DNA of 64,000 bases from Paracoccaceae bacterium (GTDB lineage: Bacteria > Pseudomonadota > Alphaproteobacteria > Rhodobacterales > Rhodobacteraceae). The notes beneath the pieces are model-generated. The model was not told the origin of the DNA. It was given only the letters and a program-made list of their open reading frames with translations, and ran no database searches. The DNA is taken from positions 1 to 64,000 of the forward strand of contig JAPOTI010000115.1 of NCBI GenBank assembly GCA_026709265.1, given 5' to 3'. Both the position numbers and the translations under genes were made by a program. Positions 36,007 through 45,390 of the stretch are shown here, one piece after another. Position 1 is the first letter of the stretch. The number at the start of each line of letters is the position of its first letter.

Positions 36007-36778
36007 TTGTGCTGCGATTCAGGGGTTTGTCGAATCCGGCGATCCTGATCGATCTGTCGTTGCAAAGATCGCGCCGCGAGAGAAGCGATGCCTGCTGCTG
36101 TCTCTCTATGCTTTCAATCTGGAAGCCGCACGAATCACATGGAAAGCACCGGATCCGGCAACGGCGGCAATCCGTTTTCAATGGTGGCATGATATCGTGG
36201 ACAAGGCCGGTTCAGGTGACGATATTCCATGTCACCATGTTGCGGAGGGTCTGGCCCGGTTGATTGGTCAATGCCGATTGCCCACAGCGCCATTTCATCG
36301 ACTTCTCGATGCTTATCAATCCACGGCGAGCCTGCCGGATGGCCATGATGAACGGCAACGATTTGAGCAATATATCGATTCGACAGCAGGTGAAGTGATG
36401 TGGCTGGCCGCGCAGATCCTGGATAGGCCATTGGCATGTGAGGAAACGGTGCGTGACTTGGCATGGGGTTGCGGCGTGGCGTCATATTTGCGCGCCGTGG
36501 CGACATTGAAGGCTCGAGGACGTTTAGACTTTCTGACCGATATGACGACCCAGCACTGGGCGGTCACCGCTGCTACCGCACGAATTGACAGGGCGCGGTC
36601 TCATCGGGATGAGCTCCCGGCGTCGATTTTTCCAGCATTGCTGACGGGATGGAGAGCGAATTCAACGCTCCGGCGGGCGCGGGTGAATATCGCCCGGGTG
36701 GATGCCGGAGGATTGGATGAGTCCGAGTTTGTGCGCCGTGTGCGTCTCGCTATATGTGGCTTGACAGGGAGATGGTGA
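35978..36778 (+). CDS. Squalene/phytoene synthase-family protein, NDUFAF6-like
   Basis: Protein of about 266 aa with the all-alpha trans-isoprenyl synthase fold: FQWWHDIVDKAGSGD occupies the place of the first Asp-rich motif and IDSTAGEVMWLAAQIL the middle region. A second canonical Asp-rich motif is not evident, so classic catalysis is doubtful. In this respect it resembles the NDUFAF6 group of respiratory complex I assembly factors. The likely start is the TTG at 35978 inside the end of cimA, since sequence before it belongs to cimA in another frame. It appears to be co-transcribed with cysS-cimA. Confidence 0.7.
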   Translation: MSETKHQHHDCAAIQGFVESGDPDRSVVAKIAPREKRCLLLSLYAFNLEAARITWKAPDPATAAIRFQWWHDIVDKAGSGDDIPCHHVAEGLARLIGQCRLPTAPFHRLLDAYQSTASLPDGHDERQRFEQYIDSTAGEVMWLAAQILDRPLACEETVRDLAWGCGVASYLRAVATLKARGRLDFLTDMTTQHWAVTAATARIDRARSHRDELPASIFPALLTGWRANSTLRRARVNIARVDAGGLDESEFVRRVRLAICGLTGRW

Positions 36779-36872
36779 CAGCCGCGATTGGAAAACGGAG
36801 GCGGAATACCGCTTCATTCTCAATACCGGGTTGCAAGCATCGGTTGACGGAAGCCCATGACCCTCTCCAAAC

Positions 36873-38093
36873 CTATGCCAGCTTTCCTGATGATGATTGT
36901 CTGTTGAATGCCAGCCAGATCAACGCAATGCCGGCAAGCAGGAGAAAGGGCAACATCGCCCAGTTGACGGCGACCCACCCCTCAGCTGCGGTGCCACCGG
37001 TACAATTCATCAGTGTCCCCGAAGCCAGTGATGCGATGGTGACACATCCGAATACCAACAGGTCATTCAACCCCTGAACCTTGCCACGTTCTTCGGGGCG
37101 ATGCGCTTCAACAAGCATCGCCGTGGCACCAATAAATCCAAAGTTCCAACCCAAACCGAGTAATATCAGCGCCGCAAAAAAGTTTGTTAACGCGACACCC
37201 GCCAATCCGATGATGCCGGCACAGGCCAGCAACATGAGACCGGCAGCGACAATTCGCTGTGATCCAAAGCGGGAAATCAGATGGCCTGTGAAGAACGAAG
37301 GTGCGAACATGGCCAGGACGTGCGACGAGACAATGTCAGCCGCGCGATCCGTGCCAAATCCACAACCAACGACGGCCAGCGGAGTTGATGTCATCACGAG
37401 ATTCATCAACGAATAAGAGACCATTGCACAAACGATGGCCACGGCAATTTTCGGTGTTCGAAGGATTTCACCATAGCTGCGGATGTGCTGGTGATGGGAA
37501 TCCTTGATTTTTGGACGGGGAATGTCAAGAAACATATAAGCGAAGCTGCCCACAAGATTGACGATAATGACCGCAATATAGGTTCCGGCAAATGGCACCA
37601 CCATTGCATCGGCCGTTACTTTCACCAGTTGCGGCCCGACCAGAGCTGCCACCAATCCGCCCGCCATGACATAAGATATGGCGCGCGGGCGAAAGCTTTC
37701 GGACGCCGTGTCCGCTGCCGCAAAGCGGACGAATCCATGTGCGGACATGTAGATCCCGGTGAAGTAGGAAGACACCAGGAACAGGATGAAGGAGTCGATC
37801 ATCAGCGCATAGCTGCCAGTTATACCACCGAGTCCACCCCCGAGTGACCCGATCAGGAATCCTGTGCGTCGGCCAAATCGCTGCATCGTCTGACTCATCC
37901 ATGTCGCCGATGTCATGGAACCGAAAACCAGCAGGGATATCGGCAATGTGGCCAGGCAGACATGAGGCGTCATTGATTGACCGGCAAGACCGGCAATGGT
38001 AAAGATCATCGGTAATTGTGCGCCAATCGTCATTTGTGCCACGATCAATGCGGTCACGTTGCGAAATTGGCGTGAATTTGTCGTGTCTGCCAT
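36873..38093 (-). CDS. Major facilitator superfamily transporter
   Basis: Inner-membrane carrier of 406 aa with 12 predicted helices. MFS features include the loop after helix 2 (MSQTMQRFGRRTGFLIGSLGGG) and the central-loop HIRSYGEILRTPKIAV. A C-terminal half has GFIGATAMLVEAHRPEERGKVQGLND, similar to YfkF/YwoG-type exporters. The ORF is open to 38321, but hydrophobic MFS sequence begins after the ATG at 38093 (MADTTNSRQF). It is convergent with the squalene-synthase-like gene. Substrate is unknown. Confidence 0.85.
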   Translation of the reverse strand: MADTTNSRQFRNVTALIVAQMTIGAQLPMIFTIAGLAGQSMTPHVCLATLPISLLVFGSMTSATWMSQTMQRFGRRTGFLIGSLGGGLGGITGSYALMIDSFILFLVSSYFTGIYMSAHGFVRFAAADTASESFRPRAISYVMAGGLVAALVGPQLVKVTADAMVVPFAGTYIAVIIVNLVGSFAYMFLDIPRPKIKDSHHQHIRSYGEILRTPKIAVAIVCAMVSYSLMNLVMTSTPLAVVGCGFGTDRAADIVSSHVLAMFAPSFFTGHLISRFGSQRIVAAGLMLLACAGIIGLAGVALTNFFAALILLGLGWNFGFIGATAMLVEAHRPEERGKVQGLNDLLVFGCVTIASLASGTLMNCTGGTAAEGWVAVNWAMLPFLLLAGIALIWLAFNRQSSSGKLA

Positions 38094-38427
38094 CCCGACT
38101 TTCGTATCCTCGTCAGGCTGTGACGGCAAGGGATGCAGGAACCGCCGATGTTTGAACGACAGCGTGTCCCACGGCATGTTGCGCCAGTCTGTACGAGGAA
38201 ATCTGACGCATGGGCATTTGACCGACCGGAATGATACTGATTCTCCAAAGTGATGACCGATCGATTGACCAGTTCCTGCAATTGACACAATGTGAGACGC
38301 ACCGTGCCGCTGACAGGTCAAGAGTTCCGGGAATCGGTATGGGAGAAGTCGGTTGGACAGGTGCGGCTTCTGCCTGATTGTTGATACGATTGGTCAAGAG
38401 CCGCTACCAGCATTGAATGTGGAAAAT
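38094..38427. other. Region between divergent MFS and AlkA-like genes
   Basis: About 330 bases. ORFs of 82-94 codons on the minus strand overlap here in three frames without any having a ribosome binding site or family signature. I see upstream sequence for both flanking genes and nothing else certain. Confidence 0.3.
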
Positions 38428-39054
38428 ATGCAAATAGCCATCGAATCAAAATCGGATCTCAAACGTGGCATTGACTCGCTGGCGCAAAGAGAGCCACGTT
38501 TTGCCGATGTGGCCGAATTGGTGGGGCCGTTGCCCTTGCGTCGGCGGACCGAGGGATTCGAGTCGCTGCTCGGGATGATCGTGAGTCAGCAGGTTTCAGT
38601 GGCCGCAGCTGATTCCATATGGAAGAGGCTGAAAGCAGCCGGATTGACGGAACCGGAGTCTCTCGGTTGCTGCACCGATGAGGCATTGCGTGCCTGTGGC
38701 CTGTCGCGGCAGAAAGCGCGGTATGCCCGTGCTCTGGCCGCCGCAGATATTGATTTTGTGGCCCTTGGTCAACTGGATGACACCGGATTGGTCAAGCGGC
38801 TCACTCAAGTTGCGGGTGTGGGGCGCTGGACGGCGGAGATTTATGGTATGTTTTCTCTCGGGCGGCCCGATATGATCGCTGCCGGTGATTTGGCATTGCG
38901 CGAGAGTGCACGGATTCTCTTTAAACTTTCAGAACGGCCAACGGATCAGGTTTTGCGCCGGATGGCGGAGCCATGGTCTCCATGGCGAGCCGTCGCGGCG
39001 CAGCTTCTCTGGTCCTACTACAGGGTTATGAAGAATCGAGAGGGAGTTCGTTGA
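38428..39054 (+). CDS. DNA-3-methyladenine glycosylase II (AlkA/HhH-GPD family)
   Basis: Base-excision glycosylase removing alkylated purines. The 208-aa product has LLGMIVSQQVSVAAADSIW, a helix-hairpin-helix LTQVAGVGRWTAEIYGMF and the catalytic Asp in MIAAGDLALRES, as expected for the HhH-GPD fold. It lacks the N-terminal domain of E. coli AlkA, as many short alphaproteobacterial forms do. The ATG at 38428 fits better than the track start at 38353. It ends three bases before the esterase gene, so the two are likely co-transcribed. Confidence 0.88.
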   Translation: MQIAIESKSDLKRGIDSLAQREPRFADVAELVGPLPLRRRTEGFESLLGMIVSQQVSVAAADSIWKRLKAAGLTEPESLGCCTDEALRACGLSRQKARYARALAAADIDFVALGQLDDTGLVKRLTQVAGVGRWTAEIYGMFSLGRPDMIAAGDLALRESARILFKLSERPTDQVLRRMAEPWSPWRAVAAQLLWSYYRVMKNREGVR

Positions 39055-39056
39055 CC

Positions 39057-39707
39057 ATGGAAATGACAATATTGCGGCAGAGCGCAATGTCGGGTGAGTC
39101 GCATTCCGTGATCTTCCTGCTTCATGGATATGGGGCAAATGCCGATGATCTCATGGGATTGGCGCGTCCCCTGGCCACCCCGTTCCCCGACTGTGAATTT
39201 GTGGCCCCGAATGCACCTGAATCTTGTCCCGGACTCCCGAATGGGCGGAGATGGTTTCCCATTCCCTGGATGGATGGTGCAGACGAAGAGACAGTGGAAT
39301 CGTCGTTGCAGGCGTCGACAGAGATTCTTGCGCAAATGGTCGAGAGCGAATTGCAGCGATTGAATCTCCGTGAAGAGTCGGCAATTCTCTTCGGCTTCTC
39401 ACAGGGAACAATGATTGCCTTGCATTACGCCGTGCGTCATGTGCGCTGTTTTGCGGGAGTGATTGGCTTCTCAGGGCGACTGCTGGCGCCTGAGCGTCTG
39501 CACAGTGAGACTGTTTCGCGCCCACCGGTGCTTCTCGTGCATGGTGACGCCGATCCGGTGGTGCCATTTGCTTGCCTGCGGGAGGCAGGGGCGGCCCTGG
39601 AGACGGCAGAATTTTCAGTCAGAACGCATGTATCGCCCGGTACAGCCCATTCAATTGCACCGGATGGACTGGAGCAAGCGGTTTTATTTGCACGCACGCT
39701 TCTGTAA
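39057..39707 (+). CDS. Carboxylesterase/phospholipase-type alpha/beta hydrolase
   Basis: Cytoplasmic serine hydrolase of 216 aa in the Abhydrolase_2 family. The oxyanion region is FLLHGYGANADDL, the nucleophile elbow is FGFSQGTM, and the Asp and His are in VHGDADPVVPF and SPGTAHSIAPDGL. Family members hydrolyse short-chain esters. The start is the ATG just after the glycosylase stop, since upstream sequence in the ORF track belongs to that gene. Confidence 0.88.
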   Translation: MEMTILRQSAMSGESHSVIFLLHGYGANADDLMGLARPLATPFPDCEFVAPNAPESCPGLPNGRRWFPIPWMDGADEETVESSLQASTEILAQMVESELQRLNLREESAILFGFSQGTMIALHYAVRHVRCFAGVIGFSGRLLAPERLHSETVSRPPVLLVHGDADPVVPFACLREAGAALETAEFSVRTHVSPGTAHSIAPDGLEQAVLFARTLL

Positions 39708-39763
39708 CAGCGGGGCTGAATTGCGCAAAAGACTGACGGAACTGTTTCGAGATAGGAAATTTG

Positions 39764-40342
39764 ATGCCCGGTGCCGATGACATTCTGTCCTTTTGGTTTG
39801 AAACCCTGACAAGCCAGCAGAGATTTATGGCGCGTGAGGATGTTGACTCGGCCATTACTGCGCGTTTCCATGATTTGTGGTGCTGTGCAGCCGGTGGTGG
39901 AAAGTCAGATTGGGAACAGGAAGGTTTGTCGTCGCTGGCCTTGGTCATCGTGCTTGATCAGTTTCCACGTAATATGTTTCGCGGTTCTGCTCAGTCTTTC
40001 CACAGTGACGCCCTTTCATTGCGAATCGCAGGCCAGATGATCGCTGCCGGTTTTGATCTTCAACTTGACGAAGAACAACGGCTGTTTGTTTATATGCCGT
40101 TCATGCATTCAGAGCGGCTGGCTGATCAGGACCAGGCTGTAGGCTACATTGAAGAGAGGATGAAAGAAACAGGCGCATTGAACCTGATTCATGCGCGCGC
40201 CCACCGGCGCATCATCCGCAAGTTTCAGCGTTTTCCTTACCGCAATGACGCACTTGCGCGTCCATCCACACCGGATGAAGAGAAATGGCTGGAAAATGTC
40301 GGTTATGCCAGTCTGGTCAGGACTCTTCAGGCCGAAGGTTAA
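39764..40342 (+). CDS. DUF924 family protein
   Basis: Protein of 192 aa with the DUF924 features DDILSFWFETL at the N-terminus, the central LVIVLDQFPRNMFRGSAQSF, VYMPFMHSERLADQD, and the HARAHRRIIRKFQRFPYRN region. The fold is helical and TPR-like, but no biochemical function is established for the family. The ATG at 39764 is used, as the track start is a TTG one codon earlier. It lies between the esterase and lpd on the same strand. Confidence 0.88.
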   Translation: MPGADDILSFWFETLTSQQRFMAREDVDSAITARFHDLWCCAAGGGKSDWEQEGLSSLALVIVLDQFPRNMFRGSAQSFHSDALSLRIAGQMIAAGFDLQLDEEQRLFVYMPFMHSERLADQDQAVGYIEERMKETGALNLIHARAHRRIIRKFQRFPYRNDALARPSTPDEEKWLENVGYASLVRTLQAEG

Positions 40343-40371
40343 GAATTCGAGCGACAATCGGGAGAGAGTAA

Positions 40372-41766
40372 ATGTCGAAACCAAATTTTGATGTCGCGAT
40401 CATTGGAACCGGCCCGGGAGGTTATGTCGCCGCCATCAGAGCGGCGCAGCTGGGTCTGTCAGTTGCCGTCATTGAACGTGAGAATCTCGGCGGGATTTGT
40501 CTCAACTGGGGGTGTATTCCGACCAAGGCCATGCTGCGGTCATCGGAGATTTACGCACAGATGAACCGTGCCAGGGAATATGGATTGGTGGCTGAAAAGG
40601 TCGATTTTGATCTCGATGCAATCGTCTCCCGCTCGCGATCGGTTGCCAAACGGCTCAATGGCGGTGTGGGATACCTGATGAAGAAGAATAAAATCCAGGT
40701 TTTCATGGGCACCGCGCGCTTGAATCCACCAGGTCGGGTCCATATTGCATCGGAGACGGGTGAAGAGGAAATTTCGGCAAGGGAGATCATTGTGGCGAGC
40801 GGTGCCCGGGCGCGTGAACTTCCCGGAATGGAAGCCGACGGGGAATTGATCTGGACCTATCGGCATGCCCTCAAACCGCCGAGAATGCCCGGGAAACTTC
40901 TGGTGATCGGCTCGGGTGCCATCGGCATCGAGTTTGCCAGTTTCTACAATGCGCTTGGTGCCGACACGACCGTTGTGGAATTGCTGGAGCGCATTCTGCC
41001 GGTTGAAGATGAGGAAGTTTCTGCCGCGGCCAAGGCGGAGTTTCAGCGCCAGGGAATGACGATACGAGAACAGACTGCAGTCACCAAGATCGAACGCGGC
41101 AAAGAGAGTGCAACGGCGACGATTGTTATGGACGGCAAGGAAGTTTCCGAAGAGTTCGACACGGTGATTTCGGCAACGGGCATTGTCGGAAATATCGAGG
41201 ATCTCGGTTTGGAGGAGGCGAATGTGGAGACTGACCGGGGGCATATCGTTGTCGATGAGTTTTGCCGGACAGGTGTCGCAGGAATATCGGCGATCGGAGA
41301 TGTTGCCGGGCCGCCATGGCTCGCCCACAAGGCCAGTCATGAAGGTGTTGCCGTCGCCGAGAGAATTGCAGGTCTGGACGTTCATCCCGTGCGTCCCGAG
41401 ACGATTGCGGGCTGCACTTATTGCCATCCGCAGATCGCTTCGGTGGGTATGACAGAAAGCGCCGCCAAATCGACAGGACGGGACATCGGTGTCGGGCGTT
41501 TCCCCTGGTCAGCCAACGGAAAAGCCATTGCGCTTGGAGAGACTGAAGGCTTTGTCAAGACCGTCTTTGATCGTCAGACGGGTGAGCTTCTCGGGGCACA
41601 TATGATTGGTGCCGATGTGACGGAATTGATCCAGGGATTCGTTGTGGGGCGCCAACTCGAGACCACTGAAATTGATCTGATGCATGCGGTGTTCCCCCAT
41701 CCAACGCTGTCAGAAGCCATGCATGAGAGTGTCCTGGACGCATTTGATCGGGTCATTCATACCTGA
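40372..41766 (+). CDS. lpdA: Dihydrolipoyl dehydrogenase (E3)
   Basis: FAD flavoenzyme that reoxidises lipoamide in 2-oxoacid dehydrogenase complexes or the glycine cleavage system. The 464-aa product has AIIGTGPGGYVAAIRAAQLG for FAD, the redox disulfide in GGICLNWGCIPTKAML (Cys43/Cys48), the NAD site VIGSGAIGIEFASFY and the C-terminal His-Glu pair in HAVFPHPTLSEAMHE. No E1 or E2 genes are adjacent, so which complex it serves is not shown. GGGAGAG upstream supports the start. Confidence 0.95.
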   Translation: MSKPNFDVAIIGTGPGGYVAAIRAAQLGLSVAVIERENLGGICLNWGCIPTKAMLRSSEIYAQMNRAREYGLVAEKVDFDLDAIVSRSRSVAKRLNGGVGYLMKKNKIQVFMGTARLNPPGRVHIASETGEEEISAREIIVASGARARELPGMEADGELIWTYRHALKPPRMPGKLLVIGSGAIGIEFASFYNALGADTTVVELLERILPVEDEEVSAAAKAEFQRQGMTIREQTAVTKIERGKESATATIVMDGKEVSEEFDTVISATGIVGNIEDLGLEEANVETDRGHIVVDEFCRTGVAGISAIGDVAGPPWLAHKASHEGVAVAERIAGLDVHPVRPETIAGCTYCHPQIASVGMTESAAKSTGRDIGVGRFPWSANGKAIALGETEGFVKTVFDRQTGELLGAHMIGADVTELIQGFVVGRQLETTEIDLMHAVFPHPTLSEAMHESVLDAFDRVIHT

Positions 41767-41941
41767 CGGCCTTTTCCCGGGTCACAGTTTCAGGTTGATT
41801 GGCGCGCAACAGCGGACCAATCAATGAGAGATCGGGAACGGACAGTGTGCAAGCCGCCACCGGCCAGGATCATGTTGCGTGAACAAACTGAATCCCTGGT
41901 CTGGAGCAGAGCACCAGGGAACATGATGACTCGTGCATTTT

Positions 41942-42706
41942 TCAGCGACTTGAGGTGATGGGCAGAGACCTGATGATGGCGTTGAAGCTTGATGCCCTGA
42001 GCGACGCCCCGCCAACCAATGCACCATTGACCTCAGGGAGTGACAGGATTGTGGATGCATTGTCAGGAGTCACTGACCCGCCATAGAGGAGGCGCATGCC
42101 AGCTGCCTCATTCTGTGCCAGTCGCGCATGGCAGGCACACCGAACAAAATCGTGCATTTCGGTAATTTCATCGGGTGACGCGCTACGCCCCGTGCCGATC
42201 GCCCAGACAGGCTCGTAAGCGATGGCCAAACGGGTTGCGGTGGCCTCAATGGGAACGCTTCCTTCAATCTGCGCGCCAACCACTGTCTGTGCCTGCCCGA
42301 CCGCGCGTTGTTCGCCCGATTCGCCGACACAGACAATGGCTGTCAGCCCGGCGCGCCATGCGGCACGGACCTTCCGGTTCACCACATCATCCGTTTCTCC
42401 ATAGCATTGGCGGCGTTCGGAATGTCCGACGATCACGAATTCAGCCCCAGCATCGGCAAGCATTTCTGCCGAATGGTCACCGGTATGTGCGCCGCAAGGG
42501 GAGGGATGACAATCCTGGCCGCCAAGCCTGATTGCGGTTCCACGAAGGCGTTCGGACAGGCGCGTGAGCAAGGGAGCCGGCGGGCAAATCACGATATCGC
42601 AGTCGCCGCGATGAGGATCCGGAGTGACACAGCTTGCCTCTTCGACGGAAGCGGCAAGCCCATTCATTTTCCAGTTACCGGCCACCAGAAATCGGGGCAA
42701 CAGCAA
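41942..42706 (-). CDS. tpiA: Triosephosphate isomerase
   Basis: Interconverts dihydroxyacetone phosphate and glyceraldehyde-3-phosphate. The 254-aa TIM barrel contains VAGNWKMNG (catalytic Lys), EFVIVGHSERRQ (catalytic His) and AYEPVWAIGTGRSA (catalytic Glu), with the phosphate-binding LYGGSVTPDNA and VGGASL. Length is usual. It is convergent with lpdA and separated by 175 bases without an obvious T-run terminator. Confidence 0.96.
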   Translation of the reverse strand: MLLPRFLVAGNWKMNGLAASVEEASCVTPDPHRGDCDIVICPPAPLLTRLSERLRGTAIRLGGQDCHPSPCGAHTGDHSAEMLADAGAEFVIVGHSERRQCYGETDDVVNRKVRAAWRAGLTAIVCVGESGEQRAVGQAQTVVGAQIEGSVPIEATATRLAIAYEPVWAIGTGRSASPDEITEMHDFVRCACHARLAQNEAAGMRLLYGGSVTPDNASTILSLPEVNGALVGGASLRASSFNAIIRSLPITSSR

Positions 42707-42746
42707 ACCTCATTATGGGTGAGTCGGGTTCAACGAAAAACCTGCC

Positions 42747-43100
42747 TCAATCAGTTTCCTGGAACTTGATCGATTCACCACAGCCGCAGGCTTCGGTCAC
42801 GTTGGGGTTGTTGAATTTGAAGCCGGATTCAAGCAATCCGGCCGCATAGTCGATTTCAGTGCCAAACAAGAACATCTGCGCCATCGGCGCAATCAGCACA
42901 CACGCGCCATCCTGTTCGATCACTTCGTCGAGTTCATCAGGCTTGTCGACATATTCCATTGTATATTCCATTCCCGCGCATCCACCTTTTTTGAGGCCGA
43001 TGCGCAACCCTGCTTTTCCAGCCGTCTCCATCAGTTGTTTGATTTGCCGAACTGCAGTGTCCGTCAGTGTGACTGCAGGTGCATTTCCTGTTGCAAACAT
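42747..43100 (-). CDS. sufA: A-type Fe-S scaffold/carrier (SufA/IscA)
   Basis: HesB/IscA-type carrier that passes Fe-S clusters to apoproteins. The 117-aa product has the three conserved cysteines: LKKGGCAGMEY (Cys41) and TEACGCGES (Cys105, Cys107). It lies 70 bases after sufT on the same strand. The usual suf neighbours (sufB, sufC, sufD, sufS) are absent. Naming it sufA rather than iscA rests on the sufT neighbour. Confidence 0.9.
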   Translation of the reverse strand: MFATGNAPAVTLTDTAVRQIKQLMETAGKAGLRIGLKKGGCAGMEYTMEYVDKPDELDEVIEQDGACVLIAPMAQMFLFGTEIDYAAGLLESGFKFNNPNVTEACGCGESIKFQETD

Positions 43101-43170
43101 TCAGGCCTCTTCAATGGTGCTGCACAAAATAGCAATTCATTTCCTTGCATCATAAGATCAGGTTCCGTTG

Positions 43171-43536
43171 CTACATGAAACCCAGTTCAAGACGTGCCTC
43201 ATCGGACATCATCTCCATTCCCCATGGCGGATCCCAGGTCAGTTCGACATTGACTTTTTGTACGCCTTCCAACGGCTCAATCGCATCTGCGAGCCAGCCG
43301 GGCATTTCCCCGGCGACCGGACAGCCCGGCGCGGTGAGCGTCATGATCACATCGACGCTTCCCCCGGAATCGATTTCAATCGTGTAGACCAGTCCCAAAT
43401 CATAGATATTGACGGGAATTTCAGGGTCATAGACGGATCGGCATGCTTCAACGATATTGCTGTAGAGCGGATGGTCGGTCGAGGAGGGACGGATGAGCAG
43501 GGACCCTTCCAGTTGCGTATTGTCTCCAACTTCCAT
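43171..43536 (-). CDS. sufT: SUF-associated MIP18/DUF59 protein SufT
   Basis: Fe-S maturation factor of the MIP18 family, about 121 aa from the ATG at 43536. The extension to 43620 in the track would run through the promoter. Family motifs are SVYDPEIPVNIYDLGLVY and LTAPGCPVAGEMPGWL, the latter holding the conserved reactive Cys, with VELTWDPPWGMEMMS near the end. A sigma-70-like promoter (43571-43599) precedes it. Together with sufA it forms an isolated pair away from the main suf operon. Confidence 0.88.
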   Translation of the reverse strand: MEVGDNTQLEGSLLIRPSSTDHPLYSNIVEACRSVYDPEIPVNIYDLGLVYTIEIDSGGSVDVIMTLTAPGCPVAGEMPGWLADAIEPLEGVQKVNVELTWDPPWGMEMMSDEARLELGFM

Positions 43537-43570
43537 GATGTACCAACAGCAAACAAATAGTTGAGTCCTT

Positions 43571-43599
43571 TTATAAGGTATTTCAAGCGCAAAGTCCAA
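43571..43599 (-). promoter_or_regulatory. Candidate promoter of sufT-sufA
   Basis: On the minus strand TTGGAC and TTATAA are spaced by 17 bases, ending 34 bases before the sufT ATG. I saw no convincing RirA, IscR or Irr motif overlapping it. Confidence 0.45.
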
Positions 43600-43774
43600 C
43601 AATTTGGATGTATCGGGCACAATCAGAGGATCAGAGATCAGAGGTTTGATGGTTGCACACGGAAACCGTCTCGGCTATTGACGAGTTCGGGCGAGGTGGA
43701 CCTCGATCGATTGCAGGTCAGGAAGGTGAAATCGGTATCATTGCGGAACAACGCATCCTGCCGGCACTTTACGC

Positions 43775-44521
43775 ATGACCCAACCCAACCCGATTATTGA
43801 TATTCGCGGGCTGAACAAGCATTTCGGAGATTTTCAGGCTCTGTCCCAGGTGGATCTTTCCGTCGAGACCGGTGAAAAAGTCGTGATCTGTGGTCCATCA
43901 GGTTCCGGCAAATCGACTCTCATCCGTTGTATCAATTGTCTTGAGGACTATTCTTCCGGCAGCCTGATTGTGAATGGAGTCAAACTGTCAGAAGACAATC
44001 GGGATATTCGCGTGGTGCGGATGGAAGTCGGGATGGTGTTTCAACAATTTAATCTTTTTCCCCATTTGACAGTCCTGGGCAATCTGACCATCGGCATGGT
44101 GCGGGTCCGGAAAATGTCAAGGACCGATGCCGAAGAGAGGGCCCGGCATTATCTGGAACGGGTCCATATTCCGGAACAGGCGGACAAGTATCCAGAACAG
44201 CTTTCTGGTGGTCAACAACAACGGGTGGCGATTGCACGGGCATTGTGCATGGAACCTAAAATCATGTTGTTCGATGAACCCACATCAGCCCTGGATCCTG
44301 AGATGATCAATGAAGTCCTCGATGTCATGACCGAACTCGCTGCAACCGGAATGACGATGATTTGCGTGACACATGAAATGGGTTTCGCGCGCCGGGTTGC
44401 CGACAAGATGGTGTTCATGGAGGGAGGATCGATCGAGGAAATCGCACCGCCCGAGGTCTTTTTTAGCAAACCAGAAAGTGCGCGCTGCCGAATGTTTCTC
44501 GACAGGATTCTGGTCCATTGA
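43775..44521 (+). CDS. Polar amino-acid ABC transporter ATP-binding protein
   Basis: ATPase of an amino-acid importer, 248 aa and GlnQ-like. It has Walker A GPSGSGKSTLIRC, the Q-loop VFQQFNLFPHLTV, signature LSGGQQQRVAIARAL, Walker B MLFDEPTSALDPEM and the switch His in CVTHEMGF. The N-terminus IRGLNKHFGDFQAL is typical of this subfamily. It is the first gene of a four-gene operon with two permeases and a binding protein. Confidence 0.94.
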   Translation: MTQPNPIIDIRGLNKHFGDFQALSQVDLSVETGEKVVICGPSGSGKSTLIRCINCLEDYSSGSLIVNGVKLSEDNRDIRVVRMEVGMVFQQFNLFPHLTVLGNLTIGMVRVRKMSRTDAEERARHYLERVHIPEQADKYPEQLSGGQQQRVAIARALCMEPKIMLFDEPTSALDPEMINEVLDVMTELAATGMTMICVTHEMGFARRVADKMVFMEGGSIEEIAPPEVFFSKPESARCRMFLDRILVH

Positions 44522-44580
44522 AGATGCTGACGGCATTCAGCGGTCACAAACCATTGAGCATGAATTTGTGGGAATCAATT

Positions 44581-45357
44581 ATGAATTCCCGCCCCGTATC
44601 GATTTTGCTTTATCTTGTTGTCATGTGGCTGATTGTTCAGCTGGCCGTCAACGGTGCCGCATCCATGGGTTACAATTGGCAATGGTACCGAATTCCCCAA
44701 TATATCCTTGCGCAGACGGATAACGGAATTCAACCCGGCGAACTCGTGACTGGACTGGTCAGGACTGTTGATCTGACGGTGCGATCTTTTCTGCTCGCGG
44801 TGGCCTTGGGTCTTGTGGTGGCTTTGTTGCGTCTGTCGTCACTCGTCATTGGTGTGGCAGTTGCCACCGGTTTTCTCGAATTCATCAGAAATCTGCCACT
44901 GCTTGTCCTGCTCTATCTCATCTATTATGTCTGCGGACCGGTCTTTGGCCTTGACCGCTACACGGCGTCAATCGTTTGCCTCGCAGTGTATCATTCAGTC
45001 CTGATCTCCGAGATTTTTCGTGCTGGAATTCTCGCGGTTTCAGCCGGGCAATGGGAGGCCGCCCAATCCATCGGCATGTCAAGGGCGCAGAGCTACTGCT
45101 ACATCATTCTGCCGCAATCGATTCGATTTGTCCTGCCACCGCTCACCGGGGAGGCCGTGCACCTGATCAAAAGCTCGGCCATAGTCAGCGTCATCGCGGT
45201 TGCTGAACTCACCACCATGGGCCGGAATATCATTTCGGATACGTTCATGAGTTTTGAAGTCTGGTTGACCGTGGCAGCAATCTACCTTGTGATGACGCTC
45301 ATGCTTTCAATTTTTGTGACGCGGCTGGAACGAAAATTTTCCGTCGCGTCGCGATAA
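44581..45357 (+). CDS. Polar amino-acid ABC transporter permease 1
   Basis: Inner-membrane permease of the HisM/GlnP type, about 258 aa, with the EAA loop in EAAQSIGMSRAQSYCYIILPQS and the FLEFIRNLPLLVLLYLIYY helix. I chose the ATG at 44581 because GGGA lies at a reasonable distance. ATG codons at 44560 and 44524 are also in frame. It follows the ATPase within 60 bases. The two permeases differ in sequence, so they probably form a heterodimer. Confidence 0.9.
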   Translation: MNSRPVSILLYLVVMWLIVQLAVNGAASMGYNWQWYRIPQYILAQTDNGIQPGELVTGLVRTVDLTVRSFLLAVALGLVVALLRLSSLVIGVAVATGFLEFIRNLPLLVLLYLIYYVCGPVFGLDRYTASIVCLAVYHSVLISEIFRAGILAVSAGQWEAAQSIGMSRAQSYCYIILPQSIRFVLPPLTGEAVHLIKSSAIVSVIAVAELTTMGRNIISDTFMSFEVWLTVAAIYLVMTLMLSIFVTRLERKFSVASR

Positions 45358-45390
45358 TGGTCACATTCACAGAAAGAAAAGGAGTTGATT

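Noticed and set aside
41896-41922. Stem CCCTGGT/ACCAGGG between lpdA and tpiA as terminator
   Set aside because: Only seven base pairs, a 12-base loop and no adjacent T-run on either strand.
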